DNA of 53,112 bases from Saprospiraceae bacterium (lineage in GTDB: Bacteria > Bacteroidota > Bacteroidia > Chitinophagales > Saprospiraceae), in the NCBI GenBank assembly GCA_020631235.1, contig JAHDHQ010000027.1, positions 1 through 53,112 on the forward strand, read 5' to 3'. How positions within the stretch are numbered: position 1 is the stretch's first letter; each line of letters opens with the position of its first letter. The notes beneath the pieces are model-generated. The model saw only the letters and a program-made list of their open reading frames with translations, did no database searches and had not been told where the DNA came from. The translations under genes and the position numbers were made by a program. Below, piece after piece: positions 40,159 through 49,401 of this stretch.

Positions 40159-41223
40159 TTAAAGAATCAACATCGCATCTCCGTAGCTATAGAAGTTGTA
40201 TTTTTCTTTGATAGCTTCTGAATATGCATCTTGCATAAGTTCTAATCCACCGAATGCCGAAACCATAATCATAAGACTTGATTTAGGAGTGTGGAAATTC
40301 GTAATCATACAATTAGCAATACTAAACTCGTAAGGTGGATAGATAAATAAGTTAGTCCATCCTTCAGAGGTTTTTAAGTGTCTAGTTGCAGAAATAGATG
40401 ATTCGATAGCTCGCATCGAAGTGGTGCCGATTGCACAAACTTTCTTCTTGGCCGTCTTAGACTGATTCACGATATCTGCAGCATGCTGCGGTACGTGGAA
40501 GTACTCGGCATCCATTTTGTGCTTTGACAAATCTTCTACATCTATGCTTCTGAAAGTTCCTAAACCAACATGAAGGGTTACTTCTGCAAAGTTTAAACCT
40601 TTGATTTCAAGCTTTTTCATCAGGTTTTTACTAAAGTGTAAACCCGCTGTTGGAGCTGCAACAGCTCCAATTTCTTTAGCATATACCGTTTGGTATCGTT
40701 CTATATCTAGCGCTTCTGGCTCTCTGTTTATATACTTAGGTAGGGGAGTATTTCCTAATTTTTTAAGCAAGCCTCTAAATTCTTCTTCACCACCATCATA
40801 AATAAATCGAATAGTTCTTCCTCTCGAAGTAGTATTATCAATAACTTCTGCTGTTAGCTCAACGTTGCCATTGCTATCAGAGAAAAATAACTTATTACCC
40901 ACTCGAATTTTTCTTGCCGGATCAACTAAAACATCCCAAAGTTTAGCTTCCTTATTTAATTCTCTCAATAAGAAAACTTCAATCTTGGCGCCTGTTTTTT
41001 CTTTTTCTCCAAATAGTCGTGCTGGAAAGACCTTGGTATTATTAAATATCATCGAGTCCCCATCTTCAAAATAATCCAAGACATCTTTAAAAACTTTGTG
41101 CTCGATTTTTCCTGTCTCTCTATGAACAACCATTAATCTTGCTTCATCTCTTTCTTTAGATGGATATTCAGCAATTAGCTTTTCTGGCAGGGTAAAATCG
41201 AAACTGGATAATTTTGTCCGCAT
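40159..41223 (-). CDS. queA: S-adenosylmethionine:tRNA ribosyltransferase-isomerase
   Basis: QueA transfers the ribosyl part of SAM to 7-aminomethyl-7-deazaguanine in tRNA to give epoxyqueuosine, the penultimate queuosine step. The 354-residue product has the N-terminal [19 protein letters not shown] and [14 protein letters not shown], and the central [13 protein letters not shown] and [13 protein letters not shown], all hallmarks of the family. ATG at 41223. A TAnnTTTG box lies about 22 nt upstream. The other queuosine genes are not in the window. Confidence 0.97.
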   Translation of the reverse strand: MRTKLSSFDFTLPEKLIAEYPSKERDEARLMVVHRETGKIEHKVFKDVLDYFEDGDSMIFNNTKVFPARLFGEKEKTGAKIEVFLLRELNKEAKLWDVLVDPARKIRVGNKLFFSDSNGNVELTAEVIDNTTSRGRTIRFIYDGGEEEFRGLLKKLGNTPLPKYINREPEALDIERYQTVYAKEIGAVAAPTAGLHFSKNLMKKLEIKGLNFAEVTLHVGLGTFRSIDVEDLSKHKMDAEYFHVPQHAADIVNQSKTAKKKVCAIGTTSMRAIESSISATRHLKTSEGWTNLFIYPPYEFSIANCMITNFHTPKSSLMIMVSAFGGLELMQDAYSEAIKEKYNFYSYGDAMLIL

Positions 41224-41244
41224 ATGTGTCTTATTTTAAGAGTG

Positions 41245-41252
41245 CAAATTTA
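41245..41252 (-). promoter_or_regulatory. Possible -7 element of queA
   Basis: Minus-strand TAAATTTG matches the TAnnTTTG box and would give a leader of about 14 nt. No TTTG is present at the expected distance upstream, so support is partial. Confidence 0.35.
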
Positions 41253-41359
41253 GAATTTATTTCAATATTTCCGCACTTACAGGCCATTGAAAGAAAATCC
41301 AAAAGGATTAATCTAAACAATAGCTTAATTAGTTAATAGAATCTTAGCTTTACGTTCTT

Positions 41360-42610
41360 GTGATAGCATTCGTTAAGATATTAATAGAAAGCCTAATTCA
41401 GGCCTTTAGTTCACTGAGAGCTAACAAATTGAGGACTTTTTTATCATTGCTGGGTATAATGATAGGAATTTACTGCATCATCGTAGTTATGTCTGCGGTA
41501 AACTCACTGGAGGATAATGTGCTTACAGGCTTTTCTGAGTTGGGAACTGATGTTGTGTATATAGAGCGTATGCCTTGGGTGGGAGAAGATGATGTGCCTT
41601 GGTGGAAGTACCTAAAATGGCCAAATGCCAGTATTGAAGATTATGAAGCGATTAAACGCAAATCTAAATTAGCTGATGATGCAGCTTACTGTTCGTTTAC
41701 TGGTGGTCGAACACTCAAGTATAGATCCTCCAGCCTTGAAAATGTATCCATTATCGGCAGTACCTATGAATATTATACATTTACCTCTAACGAAATAGAG
41801 TTTGGGCGCTATTTTACGAAACTAGAGGCAGATAAAGGAAGTAACAAGGTTATTTTAGGGCATAATGCTGCTAAAGAATTATTTGGAACAGAACCAGGAC
41901 TCAACAAAGAGATCAAGCTCTTTGGTCAAAAATTTCAGGTCATCGGGATCTTGGCTTCAGAAGGGGATAACATGTTTAATTTTTTAAACATGGATGATAT
42001 GGCATGGATTAGTTACACAAATCTCAGCAAATTTGTAAATCCTAAAAGCCCCGAGCTAGGCGAATTGCTTCCTGTAAAGAAAAGAAGGTCGGCTAGTATG
42101 GAAGATATTTCTGCCGAACTTACCGGTATTTTAAGGGCTCACCGAAAGCTGAGACCTAGAGAAGAGTCTAATTTTTTTATTAATGAAATTTCAATGTTGA
42201 CCCAGATTTTGGGAGAAATCTTCTCTGTTATAAATTTGGCTGGCTTCACGATCGGTATTTTCGCTTTAATAGTAGGTATGTTTTCAGTAGCGAATATCAT
42301 GTTTGTAAGTGTAAAAGAGCGAACGAATATCATCGGTGTGAAAAAAGCACTGGGTGCTAAAAAGATTTATATTTTATTAGAGTTTCTAATCGAAGCGATC
42401 ATTCTATGTTTGATAGGTGGTGGATTGGGTATTCTATTGGTGCATCTGAGCCTGATGGGCATTTCTGCGATTACGGATTTCCCTATGAGTTTAAGCTTTC
42501 AAAACTTAGTAATAGGAATTATAGCTTCCATTACTGTGGGCATCATTGCTGGATTGCTCCCGGCGTATAGCGCTAGTAATTTAGATCCGGTTGAAGCCAT
42601 ACGACAATAG
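41360..42610 (+). CDS. ABC transporter permease, MacB/FtsX type
   Basis: The 416-residue product has the layout of the MacB/LolC-type permease. The first membrane helix (about residues 22-45, after the motif LRANKLRTFLSLLGIMIGI) is followed by a ~220-residue periplasmic domain. Three helices in the C-terminal FtsX domain follow (about 285-310, 332-355 and 375-400), with KERTNIIGVKKALGAKKIYI. It ends with the typical NLDPVEAIRQ. No ATPase gene is adjacent, so the partner must be encoded elsewhere. The start used is GTG at 41360. Such permeases act in mechanotransmission for export or lipoprotein handling; the substrate cannot be told. Confidence 0.9.
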   Translation: MIAFVKILIESLIQAFSSLRANKLRTFLSLLGIMIGIYCIIVVMSAVNSLEDNVLTGFSELGTDVVYIERMPWVGEDDVPWWKYLKWPNASIEDYEAIKRKSKLADDAAYCSFTGGRTLKYRSSSLENVSIIGSTYEYYTFTSNEIEFGRYFTKLEADKGSNKVILGHNAAKELFGTEPGLNKEIKLFGQKFQVIGILASEGDNMFNFLNMDDMAWISYTNLSKFVNPKSPELGELLPVKKRRSASMEDISAELTGILRAHRKLRPREESNFFINEISMLTQILGEIFSVINLAGFTIGIFALIVGMFSVANIMFVSVKERTNIIGVKKALGAKKIYILLEFLIEAIILCLIGGGLGILLVHLSLMGISAITDFPMSLSFQNLVIGIIASITVGIIAGLLPAYSASNLDPVEAIRQ

Positions 42611-42656
42611 ATTTGAAATTCTTAGTGTAAGTTTTCTTGGGTCTAAAGTCTAAAGT

Positions 42657-44219
42657 CTATTGTCCGTAAGATCTCACTTCCACACGACGGTTTAATTGTC
42701 TCCCTTCTTCAGTAGAGTTATCTCCCAGAGGCTCAGTTTCTCCTTTAGCTATAATGTGCAAACGATCTGCATTGATTCCCATTTTGATAAGATCATTGTA
42801 GACTCTTTCTGCGCGCTTGTAAGATAAATCTATATTGTAGTCATTATTGTTTCTACTATCGGCAAACCCAGTAATATTAAAATGTGCGTTTGGATATTTA
42901 CTTGCATAATCAGCTATGTCTGATAACCTTGGTTTACTAGTAATAATAAGTTCGGCAGTATTGGTTTCAAAATACAAGTCTCTTATATCGAGTGCTTTAA
43001 TGACAATACCTGTATTATTTTTTTTGATCAGAGGACATCCTTGTTTTTCAGGGACGCCGAATACATAAGGACATTGATCCACATGGTCGGCAATTCCATC
43101 TTTATCTGAGTCAGGACAGCCATTCATATTCCCAAAAACTAATGGACAAGGATCTTGCATATCTATCACTCCATCGCTGTCCGAATCTGGGCAACCGTTT
43201 ATAGTGCCTATAATTTGTGGACAAGGATCTAGTTCATCATTAATGCCATCTCCATCAGAATCAGGAATGGGGCATCCATCATATTTTTGTAGACCTGCAA
43301 CCTCTGGGCAAGCATCATCCATATCCTTGATGCCGTCGCCGTCTGTATCTGGACAACCATTGTGTAGTTGTGTGCCATAAATTAAAGGACAATCATCAGA
43401 TAAGTCTTTAATCCCATCACCATCGCTATCTGGGCAGCCATTGAGCTCTTTTAAGCCAAATAATTGAGGACATTCGTCTTCATCATCGATGATTCCATCT
43501 TGATCGGTATCTGGTTTGGCCCCTATATTTATGCCTAATTCTAAAGCAAGAACTTGGTAAGAATCATTTTTTTCTGGATTAGCAGATTCGCTAATTCCAT
43601 CAAGGTAATCATGCAATGGTAATACCCCTTCAGCTTCTGCAGTTATAAAAATCACCTCAGATAATTGGTATTTAATACCTAAACCCATCGGTATTTGTAA
43701 GTGCCAATGAGTAAGATTTTCTTTATCCTTATTGATTTTACCTTTTCTGTTGTAATTGCCAAAATTTACAGAAGGGTTTGTATAACTAAATGCACCTCCA
43801 ATTAAAACATAAGGTGACCATTTTGTATTTCTATTGGTTTGGTCAATGTTCATTGGATCTTTTAAGAAATGATATTCTAAGGAAACACCGATTTCATGTA
43901 ATGGAGAGCTAAAGGAAAAGGCACGTAAGTCGTGTCCCAAGGCAAACTCGTTTTCTATATTTTTGTCATTGCCTTGCAATTTAGATCTCCAATAATTAAG
44001 TCTAAGATTACAATGTTCATTTAGTGAGTATCCAAGGATTAACCCTCCACCGAATTTAGCTTGATCAGTAATCATTTGTCCATGTCTTCCCCAACTGTGA
44101 ACATCACTTCCATGTTCCATTAAACCAGCTTGAAATTGAAAATCCCAAGGGTTTTGTGCCATAAGTGGTTGATAAAATGAATAAATGAAAATTAATACAA
44201 AAGCTAAAAAATTTCTCAT
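42657..44219 (-). CDS. OmpA-family outer-membrane protein with thrombospondin type 3 repeats
   Basis: The 520-residue product has a signal peptide (about residues 1-21) and an N-terminal ~210-residue membrane barrel. Six calcium-binding TSP3 repeats follow (D-x-D-x-D-G-I-x-D-x-x-D-x-C-P pattern, each ending in GCP). A C-terminal OmpA domain contains FNITGFADSRNNNDYN and the peptidoglycan-binding RQLNRRVEVRSYG. It likely links the outer membrane to peptidoglycan. It is convergent with the permease gene, with 46 nt between them containing only short GTCTAAA repeats. The 118-nt upstream gap has no exact TAnnTTTG box. Confidence 0.93.
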   Translation of the reverse strand: MRNFLAFVLIFIYSFYQPLMAQNPWDFQFQAGLMEHGSDVHSWGRHGQMITDQAKFGGGLILGYSLNEHCNLRLNYWRSKLQGNDKNIENEFALGHDLRAFSFSSPLHEIGVSLEYHFLKDPMNIDQTNRNTKWSPYVLIGGAFSYTNPSVNFGNYNRKGKINKDKENLTHWHLQIPMGLGIKYQLSEVIFITAEAEGVLPLHDYLDGISESANPEKNDSYQVLALELGINIGAKPDTDQDGIIDDEDECPQLFGLKELNGCPDSDGDGIKDLSDDCPLIYGTQLHNGCPDTDGDGIKDMDDACPEVAGLQKYDGCPIPDSDGDGINDELDPCPQIIGTINGCPDSDSDGVIDMQDPCPLVFGNMNGCPDSDKDGIADHVDQCPYVFGVPEKQGCPLIKKNNTGIVIKALDIRDLYFETNTAELIITSKPRLSDIADYASKYPNAHFNITGFADSRNNNDYNIDLSYKRAERVYNDLIKMGINADRLHIIAKGETEPLGDNSTEEGRQLNRRVEVRSYGQ

Positions 44220-44337
44220 GAAGGTATCTTTAGTTTAAACAAAACTTCTACAAGTCTTCTGCATTAAAGAACGATATGTGGAATAGATATCGCTGCGTTA
44301 AGAAAATCATAAAAAGATTTTGCCACTAAGGGTCGAG

Positions 44338-45099
44338 TCATTTGCGACCACTTCGGTCTATAATCAGACTGCTGGCTTGTTGCGTACCTAACACTAAAAC
44401 ATCCTGGATATTTACATTAAAAGGCCTGCTGGCCATAAAGTAAATAATTTCAGCAACGTCTTTCGAAGTTAAAGGATTGAAATCTTCATAGATTTTGGCC
44501 CTTTCTTTATCTCCATGGAATCGTACTTCGGCAAACTCTGTTTCTTCCACGTGAGCTGGAGAAACTTGACTTACTTTGATATTATGTTTATGTAAATCGA
44601 TACGCATTCCTTTGGTTAATGCGTCGACTGCATGTTTGGAGGCACAATACACATTCCCATTAGGATAAACTTCATGCCCAGCGGTGGAGCAAACGTTGAT
44701 AATATGGCCTGAGCGTTTTGCGACCATCCAGGGGCTGATGATTCGAGTAGTGTGTAATATACCTTTAATATTAGTATCTATCATCCGATTCCAATCTTCG
44801 AGATCTCCTTCATGGATTGGGTCAAAACCGCTGGCTAAGCCTGCATTATTAACTAATACATCGACCTGCTTCCATTCGTCGGATAAACCATCGAGTGCCG
44901 TTTGACAAGCAGCATAATCTCTTACATCAAAACACAAGATGTTGGTTTGTATTTGATACTCTTTTTCTAAGTCTAAGGATAAGGCTAATAGGCGCTCTTT
45001 TCTTCTTCCGGTTAATATTAAATGATATCCTTGTTCAGCGAAGGCTATAGAAGTTGCTTTTCCAATGCCGGATGTCGAGCCAGTGATGCATGCAATCAT
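44338..45099 (-). CDS. Short-chain dehydrogenase, YdfG-like
   Basis: The 253-residue NAD(P)-dependent oxidoreductase has the Rossmann motif TGSTSGIGKA (residues 6-15), the NNAG motif, catalytic Ser in NVCSTAG, and YCASK with the catalytic Tyr and Lys. Overall similarity to E. coli YdfG (3-hydroxy acid/serine dehydrogenase) is strong, including VEDW-like EDWNRMIDTN and EFAEVRFHGD. The exact substrate is inference. Its ATG overlaps the stop of the upstream thioredoxin-like gene by 4 nt, so translation is probably coupled. A weak hairpin (44303-44321) follows. Confidence 0.92.
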   Translation of the reverse strand: MIACITGSTSGIGKATSIAFAEQGYHLILTGRRKERLLALSLDLEKEYQIQTNILCFDVRDYAACQTALDGLSDEWKQVDVLVNNAGLASGFDPIHEGDLEDWNRMIDTNIKGILHTTRIISPWMVAKRSGHIINVCSTAGHEVYPNGNVYCASKHAVDALTKGMRIDLHKHNIKVSQVSPAHVEETEFAEVRFHGDKERAKIYEDFNPLTSKDVAEIIYFMASRPFNVNIQDVLVLGTQQASSLIIDRSGRK

Positions 45100-46403
45100 A
45101 TTGTTCTATTTATCTCATTTATGATAGTGTCAAATTTTTTAACGAAACCATCAAATTGCGGTGTTGCTGGTCCATTAAACCCTGTATGTATGTATTTTAT
45201 CTTATCCTCTTTATCTATAATCATCATGGTAGGATATGATATTATTTTATTTAGAAAGGGAAATTGTTCTGATGCTAAGGCTTTACTTGCATATCCACCA
45301 TATAACATTCTCCAAGGAATTTCCATTTGTGATTTATAGGTTTGTATTTGTTTTAAATTTCTTTCAAGATCATCTTTATATCGTTCAAAGCAAACTGAAG
45401 TCATATAGATATTTTTGTCCGCATTTTCAGTTAAGTATTGTTTTAAAAAACGGGTTTCATCTTTACAATTGGGACACCAAGAACCTATAATGTTTACAAT
45501 TTTTATATCGGCTTCTTGCCATTTCTCGGAAACAAGAGATTCTTCTTCTCCGCGCACATTCGTAAATGATTTCTGCCAGTTATATTGTGGATCAATGACC
45601 TTAGTCAATTCGAATGGATTTCCTAATTCAATATCTTCATTTCTTTCCGCAATCCAATTGGAAGTATAGTGTTTACCACTTTTAAAAACTCCTGTAATAT
45701 TTTTCTCACCTGTATTTTTGGCTTCAAAATAAAAGGCATGAGCTCCATCGAAAACGCTCAGTTTCATTTTGTTTTCTTGGACTTCACCTTCTAAATATCG
45801 ATAATCTCCAGTTTCGGTCATCACTGTTCCATCTATGTAGTTTCCCTTTTGCTTAAATATACCGATGGCTTTGTATGGATCTTCAGTGTCATAATCAAAA
45901 GTGATGTCCCATTTTCCATCGAAGTCAGCAGGAGTGGTTTTAACCGTTGTAAATCGATGGTCTTGGCCATGAAAGGCGATAAAAGGAATCCTATAATTCT
46001 CTTTGTAATTTACATGCCAATGTCCTTCTATAATTCCTTCGTCTAATATCCCTTTAAAGTAGGTGTCATAAGTTGGAAAGTTAATGGTGATGGTGTCGAA
46101 AGCAGTTTTTCTATCTAATCCAAAGTGAATATCATCAACGATGATCGTTTCTTCAGCGTTGCGAAATTCTATATGGAAAGAATCGGGTGTGTCGTACACT
46201 ACTTTAAAGTTAAACGGCAATTCCAGATATTCTTTACTGGTTTCTGACTGATCTTGAGCAGCAATTATAGCCTGCTCCGCATCAAATATTTTTAAGACTG
46301 CTCTCCACTCGCCCGGCGGTAAGGCTGTATATTTTTCTGGTATAGAAATGCAAGCGCTAAGTAGGCTACATAATACAATAGCCATTAATTGAATTCTGAT
46401 CAT
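45096..46403 (-). CDS. Lipoprotein with C-terminal TlpA/thioredoxin-like domain
   Basis: The 435-residue product has a lipobox LLSAC with lipidation at C18. Residues ~25-270 form a beta-rich region with segments such as DGKWDITFDYDTEDPYKAIGIFKQKGNYIDGT and VFKSGKHY, as often found before TlpA domains in Bacteroidota. The thioredoxin-like domain has the redox motif WCPNC (C310, C313), followed by FLKQYL, and ISYPTMMIIDKEDKIKYIHTGF with the cis-proline. It probably acts as a membrane-anchored thiol oxidoreductase in the periplasm. It overlaps the next gene (SDR) by 4 nt. Confidence 0.9.
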   Translation of the reverse strand: MIRIQLMAIVLCSLLSACISIPEKYTALPPGEWRAVLKIFDAEQAIIAAQDQSETSKEYLELPFNFKVVYDTPDSFHIEFRNAEETIIVDDIHFGLDRKTAFDTITINFPTYDTYFKGILDEGIIEGHWHVNYKENYRIPFIAFHGQDHRFTTVKTTPADFDGKWDITFDYDTEDPYKAIGIFKQKGNYIDGTVMTETGDYRYLEGEVQENKMKLSVFDGAHAFYFEAKNTGEKNITGVFKSGKHYTSNWIAERNEDIELGNPFELTKVIDPQYNWQKSFTNVRGEEESLVSEKWQEADIKIVNIIGSWCPNCKDETRFLKQYLTENADKNIYMTSVCFERYKDDLERNLKQIQTYKSQMEIPWRMLYGGYASKALASEQFPFLNKIISYPTMMIIDKEDKIKYIHTGFNGPATPQFDGFVKKFDTIINEINRTI

Positions 46404-46410
46404 AAACTAA

Positions 46411-46440
46411 ATTTACTTGAGTAAACACTCAAATGTAAAT
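46411..46440 (-). promoter_or_regulatory. Inverted repeat upstream of the TlpA-like gene
   Basis: ATTTAC-TTGAGT and its complement ACTCAA-AT-GTAAAT face each other across AAAC, with a 2-nt bulge. The minus strand also has a TACATTTG (46430-46437) matching TAnnTTTG within the repeat, though no TTTG is found upstream. It could be a promoter/operator or a terminator for the preceding gene. Confidence 0.35.
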
Positions 46441-46447
46441 CAAGTTT

Positions 46448-46981
46448 TTAAGCTTTCGATCTTTCACCAACAAAATGATCTTCTTTATATTTAAAAAGAA
46501 CGTTGAATGTAGTTAAACTACCATATATTCTGGTGATGTACTGCTGTAGATTGACTTTTTCTTCATCCGTCAACTTCGATGAGTTAATTCGCTGCTCCAT
46601 TACGCGGAGTCGATCTCTAACCATGACAATTTTATGGAAAAAGGTATCAATAGGAATGACTTTGTCAGCCATCGAGCTATCCGCTGGTTTAAGCACCATT
46701 TGACCGTTATCCCATTTATCACCCAGGCGCACTTCTTCTGTTGCATCAGACCAAGTTCTCAAGATTTTAATTAAAGACCTCTCGGCTTCGCTAAAGCTTA
46801 CCGCTCCTCCTGCTTCGATAGCTTCAATAACCTCCCAAGCCTCATAGTTTTTTCCTACGTTTTTGATGCCGTAAGTAATAAAACAAACTTTATAAGCAGC
46901 CACATCAGCTCCAATAATTACACCATCTCCATACGCTGGATGTTTTACTCTAGAACCAATTCCTAATATTTGATTTGACAT
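46448..46981 (-). CDS. Conserved-looking protein with Tudor/SH3-like N-terminus, unknown function
   Basis: I do not recognise the family with certainty. The N-terminal ~50 residues (GIGSRVKHPAYGDGVIIGAD, then CFITYGIKNVGKNYEAWEVIE) look like the small Tudor/SH3-like barrel found at the C-terminus of UvrD/PcrA helicases and in CarD-like proteins, which bind polymerase or nucleic acids. The C-terminal part is helical, with MVRDRLRVMEQRINSSKLTDEEKVNLQQYI. There is no signal peptide or membrane segment, so it is cytoplasmic. It lies between a symporter and a redox lipoprotein gene; a 25-bp palindrome precedes it. Confidence 0.75.
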   Translation of the reverse strand: MSNQILGIGSRVKHPAYGDGVIIGADVAAYKVCFITYGIKNVGKNYEAWEVIEAIEAGGAVSFSEAERSLIKILRTWSDATEEVRLGDKWDNGQMVLKPADSSMADKVIPIDTFFHKIVMVRDRLRVMEQRINSSKLTDEEKVNLQQYITRIYGSLTTFNVLFKYKEDHFVGERSKA

Positions 46982-46991
46982 AAGTTATTCA

Positions 46992-47016
46992 TTTTACATT
47001 GTTAACATATGTAAAA
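46992..47016 (-). promoter_or_regulatory. 25-bp palindrome upstream of the Tudor-like gene
   Basis: TTTTACAT (46992-46999) and ATGTAAAA (47009-47016) are perfect complements around a core containing GTTAAC. It starts 11 nt upstream of the ATG and sits directly after the symporter stop. It may be an operator; the cognate regulator is not apparent. Confidence 0.45.
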
Positions 47017-47034
47017 ATAAATAATTTGTTTTAA

Positions 47035-48345
47035 TTATCCTGCATTTTGATAATGATCATCCCAGTCTTTTTGTTTAGGCTCACCCAACTTATCTTCCCA
47101 TTTAGCCACGACCATGCTTACGGCTGCATCACCCGTAACATTGACCATAGTTCGACACATGTCCAAGGGACGATCTACTGCAAAGATTAAGGCCAAACCA
47201 GCCTCGGGAACACCTATTGATCCTAAAACTATGACTAACATAACCATTCCTGCACCAGGAACTGCTGCCGAACCGATAGAAGCTAAGGTTGCGGTCATCA
47301 CAATGATGAGTTGGTCCGAAAAACTGAGGTCTATACCTAGCGCTCCAGCTATAAAAACGGCAGCAACTGCTTGGTATAAGCTGGTACCATCCATGTTTAT
47401 AGTAGCTCCAATGGGAAGCACAAAGCTGGTAACTTCTTTATCCACACCTAAATGCTCCTCCACGCGTTCCATTGTAACTGGCAGTGTAGCTGCACTTGAA
47501 CTAGTAGAGAATGCAAGCAGTTGGGCTGGTGATATACCTTTGAAGAAGAAGCCTGGACTCCGTTTAGTAAATAACTTGACTAGCATAGGGTAGAATACCA
47601 AAATCATGAATCCCAATCCTAAAACAACACAGAGCGCATACCAAAGCAAAGCCAAAAAGACCTCACTGCTTGGTGATTCGACAACCAAGGCAGCTAACAA
47701 TGCAAAAACGCCGTAAGGGGAAGCCAACATTATAAGGTCAATCATTTTAAGAACAACCTCATTCACTGAATCAAAAAACTCTTTGATGGGTTTTGCTTTT
47801 ACTTCTGGTACAAGTATAATCCCAATTCCAAAAAAGATGGCAAAGAAGATAACTTGAAGCATGTTTCTATTGGAGGTGGTAGCTCCAAAAATGTTTTCCG
47901 GCACCATATCCACTAAAGCCTGCAGTGGTCCTGCGTCTTTAGTTTTGATGGCCACTTCTATTTTTTTATCAGCATCACCGGCAAACTGAGCCATAAGTTC
48001 CTTTCTATCAGGCTCCGAGATGGTATTTCCAGGGTTAATTAAGTTAACAACCGATAGACCTACTGTGACGGCTACCAAGGTGGTCATAAGATATAAACCT
48101 ATCGTCTTTAAGCCCATCGATGACAGCTTAGAAATATCTTTTAAATCGGCAATGCCTTTAATAAGCGAAGCTAATATTAAGGGGATAGCTATGAGCTTTA
48201 ATAGACGGATAAATATGGTTCCAAATGGTTTGATATAGTCCTTAACAAAACTATCGCCATTATTTATTTGAAGCATTATCCAACCGAAAAGCACACCTAC
48301 AAGCATCCCTATCAATATCTGCCAATGCAAAGCCAATTTCTTCAT
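47035..48345 (-). CDS. Dicarboxylate/amino acid:cation symporter (DAACS family)
   Basis: The 436-residue inner-membrane transporter has the family's hallmark motifs in order: the serine-rich hairpin STSSSAATLP, then INMDGTSLYQAVAAVF, then GSAAVPGAGMVML, then DRPLDMCRTMVNVTGDA. The arginine in CRTMVN corresponds to GltPh R397, which binds acidic side chains, so glutamate, aspartate or a C4-dicarboxylate is the likely substrate, with Na+ or H+ coupling. A 30-nt gap separates it from mnmD upstream; they may share a transcript. Confidence 0.94.
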   Translation of the reverse strand: MKKLALHWQILIGMLVGVLFGWIMLQINNGDSFVKDYIKPFGTIFIRLLKLIAIPLILASLIKGIADLKDISKLSSMGLKTIGLYLMTTLVAVTVGLSVVNLINPGNTISEPDRKELMAQFAGDADKKIEVAIKTKDAGPLQALVDMVPENIFGATTSNRNMLQVIFFAIFFGIGIILVPEVKAKPIKEFFDSVNEVVLKMIDLIMLASPYGVFALLAALVVESPSSEVFLALLWYALCVVLGLGFMILVFYPMLVKLFTKRSPGFFFKGISPAQLLAFSTSSSAATLPVTMERVEEHLGVDKEVTSFVLPIGATINMDGTSLYQAVAAVFIAGALGIDLSFSDQLIIVMTATLASIGSAAVPGAGMVMLVIVLGSIGVPEAGLALIFAVDRPLDMCRTMVNVTGDAAVSMVVAKWEDKLGEPKQKDWDDHYQNAG

Positions 48346-48375
48346 ACCAATATTGTTTGCCTAAATATATAAAAA

Positions 48376-49050
48376 TCAAATCAGCTTTATGGCTCTTGTC
48401 ATTTCATGTTTGCGATGAGGACCCGAAAGAGGGTCTAAAGTATAGCCAATTTCTTTTAGCATACGTTTAAAGACACCTTTTGCACAATAGGTAACTAAGA
48501 TGCCTCCAGGGTTTAACGAGTTAAAAATGCGTTCATGCAAATCTTTTTCCCACAAATTAGCTTGAGTATTCGGAGCGAAGGCATCAAAAAATATGATGTC
48601 ATATTTATCCTTAAAATCAAAATTATGGATGTCCTCATGATGTTTTTTAAAAGTAAAATTCGAGTGAATCGCATGCGTCTTATCCCAAGACAGATTATGC
48701 AATTGTTCGAAAGAGGCTTTTTCGTCATCGTTGAGCACAATCTGCGAGGTGTAATTTAATCCTTTTACCGTTTTCTCATCTAACGGGAATAACTCTATCC
48801 CAGTATATGACATCTTGCGTCGGGTACGTCCAGCATGAATACATGCTAACCAAGCATTGAGACCGGTGCCAAAGCCCATTTCGAATATGTTGATTTCTTG
48901 CTTTGAGCTCAGAAAATCTAATCCTGCAGAAATAAAAACGTGAATGGACTCTTCTAAGGCTCCGTGAATGGAATGATAATGCACATTGAATTGCTTCGAA
49001 AGTAAAGTATGACTACCGTCTGACGAAATCACTAGTGTATTTTCTGACAC
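48376..49050 (-). CDS. mnmD: tRNA (5-methylaminomethyl-2-thiouridine34) methyltransferase, stand-alone MnmD type
   Basis: SAM-dependent methyltransferase that completes the mnm5s2U modification in the tRNA wobble position. The 224-residue product has the SAM-binding motif NIFEMGFGTGLNAWLA, followed by IIFFDAFAPNTQANLW and GGILVTYCAKGVFKRML, characteristic of the MnmC N-terminal domain. The MnmC FAD domain is absent, as in the stand-alone MnmD of several phyla. It starts with GTG, 3 nt after the ytxJ stop, so it is in an operon with ytxJ. Confidence 0.93.
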   Translation of the reverse strand: MSENTLVISSDGSHTLLSKQFNVHYHSIHGALEESIHVFISAGLDFLSSKQEINIFEMGFGTGLNAWLACIHAGRTRRKMSYTGIELFPLDEKTVKGLNYTSQIVLNDDEKASFEQLHNLSWDKTHAIHSNFTFKKHHEDIHNFDFKDKYDIIFFDAFAPNTQANLWEKDLHERIFNSLNPGGILVTYCAKGVFKRMLKEIGYTLDPLSGPHRKHEMTRAIKLI

Positions 49051-49053
49051 TGT

Positions 49054-49389
49054 TTATACTTCAGTTAGGATATCGGAAACTTCAATATCTAAATGAGAAA
49101 CATCATATACCGCTTCACCATTTTTGATAATAATTACTTGGGGAGATTCATGATGAACTTGCAGTTTTTCTGCAATATAATTGGAAACATCACGATAGGC
49201 TAGTAAGTCTAAATAGTAAAAACTTGTTTCATCAAGTTTTGCATCCCAATCATCCGATAGACGATAGTGAGCCATTCCAGAAATGGAACAAGTAGTACTG
49301 TGCTTAAAAATAATACATGTTTTGGATGTAGATTCAATATTTATAATCTGATCTACTACATCCTTCGATTGCAAGTTGATCCAATTCAC
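49054..49389 (-). CDS. ytxJ: Bacillithiol-system redox-active protein, YtxJ family
   Basis: The 111-residue thioredoxin-fold protein has the motif IIFKHSTTCSISGMAHYR. YtxJ proteins carry a monothiol C-x-I-S site and are proposed to debacillithiolate proteins in organisms that make bacillithiol. The cis-proline region SPQVIIIKNGEAVYD is present. It starts with GTG at 49389, 12 nt after the stop of a tiny lipoprotein gene, and ends 3 nt before mnmD. The role in bacillithiol redox balance is known only by family. Confidence 0.88.
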   Translation of the reverse strand: MNWINLQSKDVVDQIINIESTSKTCIIFKHSTTCSISGMAHYRLSDDWDAKLDETSFYYLDLLAYRDVSNYIAEKLQVHHESPQVIIIKNGEAVYDVSHLDIEVSDILTEV

Positions 49390-49401
49390 AATGAAATTGG
49401 A

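Noticed and set aside
42620-42660. Short GTCTAAA direct repeats between the permease and OmpA genes
   Set aside because: Only two to three copies of 7 nt in a convergent gap; no sign of a functional repeat.
47114-47593. 159-codon plus-strand frame opposite the symporter
   Set aside because: Shadow of the transporter gene; translated product resembles no protein family and the opposite frame carries all family motifs.
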